This document shows positions 9,175 to 19,700 of a stretch of 64,000 nt of DNA, in pieces; position 1 is the stretch's first letter; every line of letters starts with the position of its first letter. This DNA is from Stomoxys calcitrans. Its lineage: Eukaryota; Arthropoda; Insecta; Diptera; Muscidae. A program made the position numbers and the translations under genes. Under the pieces are notes generated by a model. That model was not told where the DNA came from, did no database searches, and saw only the letters and a list, made by a program, of their open reading frames with translations. The stretch lies in contig NC_081553.1 in the NCBI RefSeq assembly GCF_963082655.1, positions 37,477,474 to 37,541,473 on the forward strand. The letters run 5' to 3'.

Positions 9175-11838
9175 TTACAGTAGGTCTTGCGGTGCTTTTC
9201 TTTTGAGCCGCTTAAATGTTTCAGTGTTCCTCATCAGGTTTGTTGCTAGTGGGTTTGGATGTTGTTGAATTCTCAATTTATAATTTTGGAGTTGTGACAA
9301 TACTTCTTCCTGGACAGTTTTTATATTTAATTCCTCGTGTAGTCGCTTATTAGTTATGTAGTATGGTGCACCTGCAATTTTGCGTAATGTTTTTGATTGT
9401 AGTTGCTGTAGTAGTTTGATTGTTGTATGTGAAGCGGTTCCCCATAGCTGGATACCGTATGTCCAGATTGGTTTTATAATGCATTTGTATATAAGTATCT
9501 TATTTTCTAAGGATAACTTGGAATTTGGTCCAATCAGAAAATTCATTTTTTGTAGTTGTATATCACAAGCTTTTCTTTTTATTTTTATGTGCGTTTTCCA
9601 AGTTAGTTTCTTGTCCAAGTATAGTCCCAGATATTTCGCCTCATTCGCCTGCGGGAGTTGGACTTCATTCATTTGAACTGGAGGGCAGTTTCCGTGGTTA
9701 AGTGTGAATGTTACGTGTATAGACTTAGTTTCATTTGGTTTTATACGCCAGTGTTTCAGCCACTCGCACAAAGTATTTAGGTAGGTTTGAAGCATATTGC
9801 TTGCTATTTGTGGATTTTTATTAACAGCTAGCACAGCGGTGTCATCAGCGAATGTACCCACCACTGCGTTCTCTGTCTGTGGTAGATCAGATGTGAACAA
9901 GATATATAAGATTGGGCCCATCACACTCCCCTGTGGTACCCCAGCTCTGACAGATTTTAAATCACTCATTTCATCGGCCTCTTGGACGAAGAACATTCTT
10001 TTTTGAATATATGATTTAATTAATAGATAGTAATTTATTGGAAGAAGTTTCCTTGCCTTGTAGAGAAGACCCTCATGCCATACCTTGTCAAAGGCTTGCG
10101 AGATGTCTAAAAATGCGGAAGTACAGTACTGCTTTGATTCAAATGCAGAATTTATGGTTTCCACTAATCTGTGGATTTGTTCAGTAGTCCCGTGATTCTT
10201 TCTAAATCCGAATTGATGATTTGGTATCAAGTTATTTTCCTCAATTATTGGCATTAATCTCTTAAGAAATAGAGATTCGAATACCTTTGAAATTATTGGC
10301 AGTAGGCTTATTGGTCGATATGATTTGACTTGATCGGATGGTTTTCCAGGTTTCTGGATCATTGTGACTTGGGCAACTTTCCATTGGGGCGGAATGAAGC
10401 AGCGCTTTAAACAGGCATTGAATATGAACGTAATGAAGTCAGTACCTTCTTTAGGGAGTTCTTTGAGTATTTTAGGGGTTATTAAGTCATAGCCAGGAGC
10501 CTTACCAGGTTTTAGAATCTTTATTGCATGTGAGACTTCGGCTTTTGAAATTTTCTTTATTGGCAGGTCAAGCTGATGAGGTTCATTTAAGAAAGTTTCC
10601 AAGCATTTGGGCGGTTCTTCCGAGCTATTTGGGGTGAAAACATCGTATAAATGATTGGCAAATGTGTAGGCTTTTTCTAAGTTGCTTTTTGTCCACGAGT
10701 TACCAGACTTTCGAATTGGGTAATTGATTTTTGGCTCATTTTTGAGTTTTTTCGTGATTTTCCATAGAGAATAGTCTGTTGACTTTGTTGGCCCAAGATT
10801 TTGGATTTCTTGTTCAATATGGTTATTATCTACGCATTTTAATAACTTTTGCAAATCTGCAGTTGCTTTATTAAGTTTTCGTTTGTTCTCTGGTGATTTT
10901 GTTTTTTGCCAACGTTTTTTCGCCTTGCGCTTTTCTTTAACTTTTCTCTGTATAAAGGCAGGGTATTTGTATGATTCTATGAAACTTTTCTTGGGTGTAG
11001 AGTTCCATGAAGCGCTCTGTATAGTTTGCACTAGGTGGTCTACGGCGTAAGAAATGTCTTGATCTGATTTTAAAGGTAAATTTTGATGTAATGTTTTGCT
11101 GACTAGGTAACGAAAATAATGCCAGTTTGTCTTATTATTGTGAAGTTTACATTTTTGATCTTGGGGTATATGCTGTGCGTGCAGTGATAGAAAGACTGGT
11201 GTGTGATCAGAAGACAGATCGTGGCTTGAAAAACATTTTTCGGAGCCAGCCGAAATCCCTTTGGAAACGCAGAAATCTATAAGATCTGGGGTTTTATTCA
11301 GATCTGACGGCCAATATGTTGGAGAATATGGTGAAATAACCCGAAGATTAAGTTCTTTTATAGCCCAGTATAACTGTCGGCCTTTCGGCGTATTAAGACG
11401 TGATCCCCATATTGTGTGCTTGGCATTGTAGTCTCCACAAGCTATGAATTTGCTTCCTAATGTCTTAAAGAAATTAATATAATTTTCTTTTTTGATGGTA
11501 TGTTTTGGTGGACTATAGATTGATGACACTGTTAAAGATCCTTGCATGCTTTCTACTATGATGTTTGTTGCCTGAATTATATCGGAGCTGTAGTGGGTTC
11601 CTTGGTGATGCTTAATGGATTGCTTTATCAAGATTCCTGAACCACCACGTGCCATTCCAGATGGGTGCATAACGTGGTAAAAATCGTATTGGGGGATACA
11701 AAAGTGATGCTTGCTGGTAAAATGTGTCTCTGACACAAGAAGTATGTCTATTTGATTAGAAGACAAAAAGTTTTTCACTTCTAAGGTATGTTGTGCCAGA
11801 CCGTTGGCATTCCAGAACACTATATTAAGAAAGTTCAT
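9175..11838 (-). CDS. Jockey-like LINE ORF2: endonuclease-reverse transcriptase
   Basis: An intact 887-residue ORF. The N-terminal APE-type endonuclease (about 1-220) nicks target DNA; visible motifs are FWNANGLAQ (8-16), SETH (36-39), GDYNAKH (135-141) and SSDHTPVFL (209-217). A basic linker (about 285-340) is followed by reverse transcriptase (about 430-720): KPGKAPGYDLITPKIL (443-458), SYRPISLLPIISKVFE (506-521), LDISQAFDKVW (577-587), RAGVPQGSVMGP (631-642) and the catalytic FADD (663-666). A C-terminal thumb-like part has AKYLGLYLDKKLTWKTHIK and YGIQLW. No RNase H domain is visible. Length and order fit the Jockey clade. The start ATG lies two bases after the ORF1 stop, which favours coupled re-initiation. 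Together with ORF1 it should carry out target-primed reverse transcription in the nucleus. No stop or frameshift is seen. Confidence 0.93.
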   Translation of the reverse strand: MNFLNIVFWNANGLAQHTLEVKNFLSSNQIDILLVSETHFTSKHHFCIPQYDFYHVMHPSGMARGGSGILIKQSIKHHQGTHYSSDIIQATNIIVESMQGSLTVSSIYSPPKHTIKKENYINFFKTLGSKFIACGDYNAKHTIWGSRLNTPKGRQLYWAIKELNLRVISPYSPTYWPSDLNKTPDLIDFCVSKGISAGSEKCFSSHDLSSDHTPVFLSLHAQHIPQDQKCKLHNNKTNWHYFRYLVSKTLHQNLPLKSDQDISYAVDHLVQTIQSASWNSTPKKSFIESYKYPAFIQRKVKEKRKAKKRWQKTKSPENKRKLNKATADLQKLLKCVDNNHIEQEIQNLGPTKSTDYSLWKITKKLKNEPKINYPIRKSGNSWTKSNLEKAYTFANHLYDVFTPNSSEEPPKCLETFLNEPHQLDLPIKKISKAEVSHAIKILKPGKAPGYDLITPKILKELPKEGTDFITFIFNACLKRCFIPPQWKVAQVTMIQKPGKPSDQVKSYRPISLLPIISKVFESLFLKRLMPIIEENNLIPNHQFGFRKNHGTTEQIHRLVETINSAFESKQYCTSAFLDISQAFDKVWHEGLLYKARKLLPINYYLLIKSYIQKRMFFVQEADEMSDLKSVRAGVPQGSVMGPILYILFTSDLPQTENAVVGTFADDTAVLAVNKNPQIASNMLQTYLNTLCEWLKHWRIKPNETKSIHVTFTLNHGNCPPVQMNEVQLPQANEAKYLGLYLDKKLTWKTHIKIKRKACDIQLQKMNFLIGPNSKLSLENKILIYKCIIKPIWTYGIQLWGTASHTTIKLLQQLQSKTLRKIAGAPYYITNKRLHEELNIKTVQEEVLSQLQNYKLRIQQHPNPLATNLMRNTETFKRLKRKAPQDLL

Positions 11839-11843
11839 TATTA
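11836..11843 (-). promoter_or_regulatory. ORF1 stop / ORF2 start overlap, TAATAATG
   Basis: On the minus strand ORF1 ends TAA. A second in-frame TAA follows at once, and its last two bases form the AT of the ORF2 ATG. The spacing suggests termination-reinitiation, as known for UAAUG in the SART1 LINE; its function here is inferred. Confidence 0.6.
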
Positions 11844-13247
11844 GATTTGTGTTAATTTTGAAGTTAGACTCATAAGAAGGCTTGTCATCTGCTGCATAAG
11901 TGTTCCTAAATTGCTTAACATTTCATGTATTTCGGATACTTGCGGACTTCGATCCGTTTGAAGATTTTGTGGCTGAATTTGGGTGTTTTGTTGTGAGGTT
12001 TGCGGAAAATCTGTTCTTCTAGCAGCGCTTGAATATGTGGGGTTCGTCGTCAAAGTTCGGGTTTCAGGCTGTTGACTCTCTCTCGTGTTTCTAAGAGAGG
12101 GGTAATGTTGGGAGTAAATTTGCTTATAAATTGAACATCCTTTATAATTTGCTGGGTGATTACCATTACATAAGGCGCACTTTACCTCGTCTGCCCAGTT
12201 TTTGCGTTCGCATGATTTTGATTCATGGTGTCCAGCACACTTAATGCAGACTGATTTTTTCTTGCAATATGACTTTGTATGGCCGTATTGTTGACAGTTT
12301 GAGCATTGAGGGACTATTTTCTTAGGACGCGGAGGCTCAAATCTAATAACGCATGACATAAGTTTTGTTACGGAATATATATCTTTATTGTTGGGCTTGG
12401 TGCTCAATTCGACCTCAAACAGAGGAAGCGGAACCTTTGTATAACGACTTCTTATATTCCATATATTTTTGACTTCATGTCCAAGTTGGGAGAGCTCGTT
12501 TTTCAAGTCGTCTATATTTGCTGTTGAGTGCATATTTCGCAAGATTACTTTAAATCCCCTTTCAGATTTTGGTTTGTAAGTAAAGAACTCAGTGTTTTTC
12601 TTTTCTAGTTCACCAATAATTTTTTTATAAGTTTCGTGGTCTTTTGGCATTATCTTGACCTGTTCATTTCGCAGGGTTTTTATTTCAAATTGGTTTGGAA
12701 CAGTTTGTTTTAGCATGGATATTAAAGGTTGTATGTTAGCAACCTTCTCAACAAATATAGGCGGAGGTTTGTAAAGAATTTGAGGCGGATTAGAGTTGGG
12801 TTGAGACCCGTCGTCATTATCCAGATCCGCATATTGGTTGGCAGTTTGAGGAGTCTTACTCAACCAATATTTTTGGGTAGTGGCTTGTTTTTTGGTGTTA
12901 TTATTAATAACATGCTCTGGGCTTTCGTTTGCTCGCTTGTTTCGTCTGACTGTTTGCCATTCGTAGGGCGATGCTACTGCACTGTTGCAGTTTTCGGAAG
13001 AATTTGGAGGTTGAGAATCAAAACGACCTATTTCTTGTTGGAGCTCTTCTTCATCTGTCTCAAATGATTCAGTTTGCTTGTTGAGTTTGAACTTTAAAGA
13101 TTCAACATCTCTTTGGAGTTGACCACAAAGCCTTTCATATCTTTCATTCCTTTCAGACAGTTCGGCGTTTATCTTTTCTAGTTCTTGTAATTTGTTCAAG
13201 CGGAAAGAGCCAATGCTGTTGCGGGGGGTTAATGACCCTGTATTCAT
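11841..13247 (-). CDS. Jockey-like LINE ORF1: Gag-like RNA-binding protein
   Basis: An intact 468-residue ORF. Residues about 16-72 are heptad-rich (LNKLQELEKINAELSER) and likely form a coiled coil for self-association. The middle (about 185-300) resembles the RRM-like/PRE_C2HC region of insect Jockey Gag proteins (VILRNMHSTANIDDLKNEL). Three zinc knuckles follow: CSNCQQYGHTKSYC (315-328, CX2CX4HX4C), CIKCAGHHESKSC (334-346) and CALCNGNHPANYKGC (357-371). The C-terminus is Q/T/S-rich (about 385-445). The protein is expected to bind element RNA and form the ribonucleoprotein with ORF2. The start is the first ATG after the untranslated leader. No breaks are seen. Confidence 0.9.
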   Translation of the reverse strand: MNTGSLTPRNSIGSFRLNKLQELEKINAELSERNERYERLCGQLQRDVESLKFKLNKQTESFETDEEELQQEIGRFDSQPPNSSENCNSAVASPYEWQTVRRNKRANESPEHVINNNTKKQATTQKYWLSKTPQTANQYADLDNDDGSQPNSNPPQILYKPPPIFVEKVANIQPLISMLKQTVPNQFEIKTLRNEQVKIMPKDHETYKKIIGELEKKNTEFFTYKPKSERGFKVILRNMHSTANIDDLKNELSQLGHEVKNIWNIRSRYTKVPLPLFEVELSTKPNNKDIYSVTKLMSCVIRFEPPRPKKIVPQCSNCQQYGHTKSYCKKKSVCIKCAGHHESKSCERKNWADEVKCALCNGNHPANYKGCSIYKQIYSQHYPSLRNTRESQQPETRTLTTNPTYSSAARRTDFPQTSQQNTQIQPQNLQTDRSPQVSEIHEMLSNLGTLMQQMTSLLMSLTSKLTQI

Positions 13248-13747
13248 AGTGTATTTGATCTAACACCGGGTGACTCACGTCGATAATTCAGTACTAGTGT
13301 ATAGCAAGGACACACACCATTTATACTACATTATCCAACCGATATAGATCTCGACAACTACTTTCAGATGCAACCCTGTTAAATAAGGTGTTGGGTAAAT
13401 GCAACTCGTAGCCAGTATTTGGGTAGAAGAGAACAGCTGATACCGTCAAATTTATTGACAAAGTATACTGCTGACAGACCGTGATATTTGTCTCTGTTGT
13501 TCCTTCCAGTGGATTTTATATTAATTTATTGCCTTTGGGCTTAATTTAAAACGAAGTTAATTTGTAAATTGCGTGTCACTCACCGCCGTTTACGTCTATA
13601 ATTGAGTGAAGGGGTGTTCCTGAGGAATCCAGCTCCAATACAACAACCATCCACTTACAACAAAACGCCTCCAACAGTGATGTATGTTTGTTTTTGTCGC
13701 AGCAACCAGAAACACGTCCGTCCGGTAAGTAAATGTAAATGTAAAAA
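13248..13747 (-). promoter_or_regulatory. 5' UTR / likely internal promoter of the LINE
   Basis: About 500 bp lie between the inferred 5' end and the ORF1 ATG without an ORF. Jockey-clade elements carry an internal promoter in this region. I see no TATA box and cannot point to the initiator with certainty. Confidence 0.4.
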
Positions 13748-13755
13748 TGTAAAAG

Positions 13756-14300
13756 TAAATGAGCTATTTCGTACTTTTTGGTACCAAAATGTACGATTTG
13801 TTAAAAAATCACTTAGTCAGCCAACATATATTTCTTTGGAGAATCAACATGTTAAATTTCAGAGATCAATTTCAGAACGGATTGTACCTCAAGGAAAGTA
13901 TGAATGAATGAATGGTACCAAATACGGTACTAAACGTACGGTTCTTTCGTTTCCATTACTATTTTCCATATTTTTTCCAACTATCCCCTTTATTACGCCA
14001 CAAGAATAATTAAAGCCAAATTTCGAAGTTCCAGCTCTACCCGTTCGCCCTATGTAAAGTTTACCTATGTCGCATCTTTTTTGATACTTTTTTGTTCGTA
14101 AACGTCCAAAAGTCCAAAAACTGGTTTGGCATCCCAATTTAGCTGGCCATGGTGTACATAAATTCCAAAATTCATTGTTCTAGCTGAATTAAGAAAGAAG
14201 GTAAAAAGTACCAATTGCTGTATTAAACGTACTAGTTTTACCACTACCGGTCCTAGTTTGGGAAATTGTTGTCACCAAATCTTAGTTTTTCGAGACGCTC
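13756..14300. repeat. GTACC-type repeat, right of the LINE
   Basis: GTACTTTTTGGTACCAAAAT near 13770 and GGTACCAAATACGGTAC near 13914 continue the array seen left of the LINE. The match fades after about 14250. Confidence 0.45.
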
Positions 14301-15213
14301 TTTAATTTGAGCCCAAAATCCTAATTTTAGACCCATCCGTTCGCGTTAGCTAAAAAGTCAACACTGACAGTCCCTGGCTGTCAGTATTGACAGCGTCGAT
14401 TTTTTATGGGTGCACATGAACGAAGAGCAAGAAAAAACCATTAACAATTTGAAAATATTCTCTTCCCCGTCTAAAATCAAAACCTCTCCCACTGTATATT
14501 AGCCCATAACTCAAAGCACAGTGCAAATAGTTGCAGTAGTTCCTACAACAGCAGCAATGACTACAATGACAACACGATGATGTTGCTGGATTGTGTGTTG
14601 TGTTATGTTTTTATGTTTTTGAGCGCGGGAGCAAAATATCATTTCTAAATCAGTTTTAAATGTTATAGATGTGCTGAAGACGCTGTACAAGCTCCTGCAG
14701 GATGTCACTAGTGCTGCCAACCGCCGTTGATACATCGGCGATTGTTAGGCATAACAAAGCTACAACCAACTCTCGGCCATGTGTTCTACAACATACATGT
14801 TTTTGAAGCACTCATTGTGCTTGAAGTTATGTCCAGTGTTCTCCCCAGTTGCATGTATGTAGAAAATGTTGGCGATGCCAATCATTAGAATGTTTTCTGC
14901 CACTGCTGATGCTAGAGTGCTGCTACTGCAATCAAAGCTGACCAACAAACTGCTGTGGCTACTTGTCCAGCTTACGACTACGAGAGAGTAATCCTTTTGT
15001 TGTTGGTTGTAAATGGAGCTTCTTCTTCCGTTCTAACCAGAAGGCCAGTCAGCATTGCAATGTGATTTTTGAAACGTCATCTCAATGCATTTTGGCCAAA
15101 GTTTTCGCAATTTCGATTGTTTGCAAATGCGTTTTCATGTTTTGCTCTTTTTCTTGTGAGACATTCAAAGCCTTTGGGATGTTGTAAACATTTTAATGCA
15201 TATTTTGCTTAAT
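14301..15213. other. non-repetitive stretch, no gene seen
   Basis: No long ORF or transposon end is visible. An imperfect inverted motif (AACACTGACAG / CTGTCAGTATTGACAG) lies at about 14360-14392. Short frames of 62-74 codons have no recognisable domain. This may be host intronic or intergenic DNA. Confidence 0.45.
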
Positions 15214-15715
15214 CTTTTTTTACCCACCACCATGAGATGTGGGGTTTACTAATCTAATCATTGCGTTTGTAACATCTCGAAGTATTGAAGCGCAACCCCA
15301 TAGAGTTTACATTTCTATTGTGTCCTTATTCAGAATCGACCTAGCCATGACCGGTCGTCCGTCCCTCCATCTGTCGAAATCATGATAGCGGTTGAATGCC
15401 TTAAGCTATCCTTTTGAAATTTTACACAGTTTCCTCTTATTGATGGGGGTCGTGGCCGATTGTAAATGGGCCATATCGGTGCGGATTTGATATAGCTTCC
15501 GATCTCCCGATTTGACCTCCTAAGCCCTCATAAGCCGCAATTGTTGTACGATGTACGATGTCCTAATTTGACATCCTAAGCTCCTGAAAACCATAATTTT
15601 TGTCCGATTTGACTACAATTTTGCGCGTAGTATTCTGTTATGACTTCAACCAATATCCTGATATAGCTCCCATATAAACCGATCTCCCGATTTGACATCC
15701 TGGGTTCCTGGAAGG
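15214..15715 (+). mobile_element. DINE-1-like: DINE-1/Helentron-like element, left end
   Basis: TTTTTTTACCCACCACCATG opens the copy, followed by the diverged DINE-1 block and a GTCCGTCCCTCC tract near 15356. Units with CTCCCATATAAACCGATCTC lead into the GAC-rich satellite at about 15716. The distal end is not recognisable. Confidence 0.72.
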
Positions 15716-16180
15716 ACACATGGACGAACAGCAGATGTCTCATTTCATGGACATACTGACGATGGGAAGACTGACGCAGGTAAGTGTGACGAAGGACAAA
15801 CAAACGATAGATAGACCGACGAAGTACAGCAAATAAAAGGAAGGCTGACGAAGGTCAGACGGACATGACTAAATCCGAACGTGATGCTGCTTTGGAATGG
15901 CGGACGATGGACGTAAAGACAAACTGACAAAGGATAGACAAACGAAGGGCAGGCAAAAGAAGAACAGATAAACGAAGGCAAACTGACGAATGATGGACGT
16001 ACGAAGAACAAACTGACGAAGGACAGACGCGCGAAGGATAGATTAACGAAAGATAGATGAATGAAGGAACAGCAGACTGACGAACTACAGGCGGACGAAG
16101 GACAGACGGATATGACTAAATCCGAAAGTGATGCTTCTTTGGACTAACGGACGATGGACATAAAGACAAACTGAATGACT
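15716..16180. repeat. GACGAAGGACA satellite, first block
   Basis: A degenerate GACNGAC/GACGAAGGACA repeat contains the DINE-1-derived phrase GGACATGACTAAATCCGAA at about 15865. The block is repeated almost unchanged at about 17150-17650. Confidence 0.8.
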
Positions 16181-16780
16181 TCCAACAACTGTGCCAAGTA
16201 CGTTTCAAATCGGTCTATAACCTGATTATAGCTCCCATATAAACCATTATTCCAATTTGACTTCTTGAGCCCTTATAAGCCGATTTGGCTAAAATTTTGC
16301 ACGTAGTCTTCTGTTATGACTTCCAACAACTGTGTCAAGCACGGTCCAAATCGTTTCTTAACCTAATATTGCTCCCATATAAACCGATCTCCCGATTTGA
16401 CATCTTGAACCCTTGGAAGCCCCAATGTTTGTCCAATTTGGCTAAAACACTGCAAGTAGTGTTCTTTTACGACCTCTAACAACTATCCTAAGTACGGTTC
16501 AAATGGGTCTATAACCTGACATAGCTCTTATATAAACCGATCTCTCATTTTCACATTTGAAGCCCCAATTTTTGTCCAATTTGGCTAAAATTTTGCATGT
16601 AGTGTTCTGTTACAACTTTCAACAACTTTCAAGTATGGTCCAAACCGGTATAAAACATGATATAGCTCCCATGTTAACCGATCTCTCGATTTCACATCTT
16701 CAGCGTCTGGAAGCCGCAATTTTTGTCTGAAAAGGCTAAAATTTTGCGCGCAGTGTTCTCTCACCACTTCCAAAAACAGA
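16181..16780 (+). repeat. 153-bp-type array inside the satellite
   Basis: Four diverged units carry CTCCCATATAAACCGATCTC, CCAATTTGGCTAAAATTTTG and GACTTCCAACAACTGTG. They belong to the same family as 3.8-4.2 kb and 15.5-15.7 kb and separate the two satellite blocks. Confidence 0.75.
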
Positions 16781-19700
16781 ACAGACATATGAAGGACAGA
16801 TGGACCAAGCATAGACAGACGGGCGAGGGACGAACTGGACTACTGGCGAAGAAAGCACCGATGAATGAAAGACTGACGAAAGACACGCTGACAAATGGCT
16901 GACTGACGAAGGACAGACGCACAAAAGTCGGACGGACGAAAGATAGAATGATGAAAGATGAACGAATGACTGAGAACACACGAACGAAGGACACATGGAT
17001 GAACAGCAGATGTCTTATTTCATGGACGCACAAAAGTCGGACGGACGAAAGTCAGACGAACGAAAGATAGAATGATGAAAGACAGACGGTAGAGGGACAC
17101 ACGGAAGAAGGACAGATGGACGAATGACTGAGAACACACGAACGAAGGACACATGGACGAACAGCAGATGTCTCATTTCATGGACATACTGACGATGGGA
17201 AGACTGACGCAGGTAAGTGTGACGCAGGTAAGGACAAACAAACGATAGATAGACCGACGAAGTACAGACAAATGAAAGGAAGGCTGACGAAGGACAGACT
17301 GACGAAGAACAGACAAACGAAGGAAACTGACGAAGGTCAGACGGATATGTCTACGGATAAATCTGAAAGTGATGCTGCTTTGGAATGGCGGACGATGGAC
17401 ATGAAGACAAACTGACAAAGGATAGACAAACGAAGGACAGACAATAAAAGAACAGACAAACAAAGGCAAATTGACGAATGATAGACGTACAAAGAACAAA
17501 CTGACGAAGGACAGACGCGCGAAGGACAGATTAACAAAAGACAGAAGGATGAAGGAACGGCAGACTGACGAACTACAGACGGATATGACTAAATACAAAA
17601 GTGATGCTGCTTTGGACTGACGGACGATGGACATAAAGACAAACTGAAGAAGGACAGACATACCAAAGACAAGCTGATAAAGGACAGGCGGATTAAGACA
17701 GAGTGACGAAGGACAGACTGACAAAAGAAAGGCTGACAAAAGTCATTTTGACGAAGGATAGACGGGCAAAGGACAGGCGGACATGACTAAATCCGAAAGT
17801 GATTCAGCTTTGGACTGACGGACAATGGACCTAAATACAAACTGACTAAAGACAGACATACAAAAGACAGACGGAAGAAGGACAAACGGATGAAGAACAG
17901 ACTGACAAAGAACAGATGAAAGAAAGACAGACAAACGACAGACTGGCGAAAGGACGAAGGACAGACGGATGAAGTAAATACGGAAGAAGAACAGACCGAC
18001 GAAGAATAGACTGACCAAAGAGAGGCTGACAAAAGTCAATCTGACGAAGGATAGACGGACGAAGGACCGACGGAGGAAGGAGAGATGGGCGTTGGACAGA
18101 CTGGACTACTGACGAAGGAACGACCGACGAATGAAAGACTGACGAAGGATAGGTTGATGAATAGCAGACTGACGAAGGACAGACCCACGAGAGACTAACG
18201 GACGAAAGATAGACAATCGAAGATGAACGAATGACCCACTGACGGAGGAGACACGAAAGAAGAACACACGGACGAACGACAGATTGACGATGGACATACT
18301 GACGATAGGAAGACTGACGAAGGACAGACAGAAGAAAGACAGCCGGACGCAACTAAATCCAAAAATGATGCTGGTTTGGTCTGACGGACGATGAACGTAA
18401 GGGCAAAGATGGTCGAAGGACAGACTGGTCAAGGACAGAGTGACGAAGGACAGACGGACGAAGTAAACACAGAAAAGAACAGACCAACGAAGGACAGACA
18501 GGCGAAGACTGACAAAGGTCATTCTGATGAAATATAGAGAGGCGATAGACAGATGGACGAAGAACACGGAAGGGCCAAGGACAGACAGACAGAGGAAAGA
18601 CAGACGGACGCAACTAAATCCGAAAGTGATGCTGGTTTGGTCTGACGGACGATGAACACAAAGATGGTCGTAGAACAGGCTGGTCAAGGAGAGAGTGACG
18701 AAGGACAGACGGACGCAGTAAACACAGAAAAAAACAGACCAACGAAGGATAGACAGGCGAAGACTGACAAAGGTCATTCTGACGAAATATAGAGAGGCAA
18801 TAGACAGATGGACTAAGAACAGACGGACCAAGGACAGAAAGACAGAGGAAAGACAGACGGACGCAACTAAATCCGAAAGTGATGCTGGTTTGGTCTGACG
18901 GACGATGAGCGTAAAGGCAAAGATGGTCGTAGGACAGACTGGTCAAGGACAGAGTAACGAAGGACAGACGGACGAAGTAAACACAGAAAAAAACAGACCA
19001 ACGAAGGACAGACAGGCGAAGACTGACAAAGGTCATTCTGACGAAATATAGAGATGGACGAAGAACACGGAAGAAGGACAGACGGACTAAAAACAGGCGG
19101 ATCAAGGACAGACAGACGAAGGACAGACGGATGAAGTAGAGACAAACGAAGGGTAGATTGGTGAAGGACTGAGTGACGAAGAACAGACGGACGAAGTAAA
19201 CACAGAAAAGAACAGACAGACGAAGACTGACAAAGTTCATTCTGACGAAATATAGACAGGCGAAGGACACACGGACGGAGGACACACGGACGAAGGACAC
19301 ACGGACGAAGGACAAACGGACGAAGGACAAACGGACGAAGGACAAACGGACGAAGGACACACGGACGAAGGACACACAGTCGAAGGTGACACGGAAGAAG
19401 GACAGACGGACTAAGGACAGACGGACCAAGGACAGACAGACGAAGGACAGACGGGCGAAGAACAGACTGGACTACTGACAAAAAAAACCGACGAATGAAA
19501 TACTGATGAAGGACAAATGTACGAGAGGCAGGCTGACGAAGGACAGACGCTCGAAGGACGCACGGAAGAAGAACAGATGGACGAATGATAGACTGACGGA
19601 GGACACACGAACGAAGGACACACGAACGAAGGACACACGAAGGAAGGACACACGGATAAACGACAGACTGACCATCGGAAGACTGACGAAGGAAAGGATA

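Larger units (their letters stand above)
9003..13747 (-). mobile_element. full-length Jockey-like LINE
   Basis: A complete non-LTR retrotransposon of about 4.75 kb reads right to left. Its 5' UTR is about 500 bp (13747-13248), then ORF1 (13247-11841), ORF2 (11838-9175), a 3' UTR of about 150 bp and a 22-base poly(A) tail (plus-strand T-run 9003-9024). TGTAAAAG occurs directly at both edges (8995-9002 and 13748-13755) and is a likely 8-bp target site duplication; low-complexity sequence at the 5' edge makes that boundary less certain. Both ORFs are intact, so this copy is young and possibly active. ORF2 lacks RNase H, as in the Jockey clade. Target DNA is the GTACC-type repeat. Confidence 0.88.

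Noticed and set aside
9797..10006. Plus-strand frames inside ORF2 of the LINE
   Set aside because: Shadow frames antisense to the reverse transcriptase.
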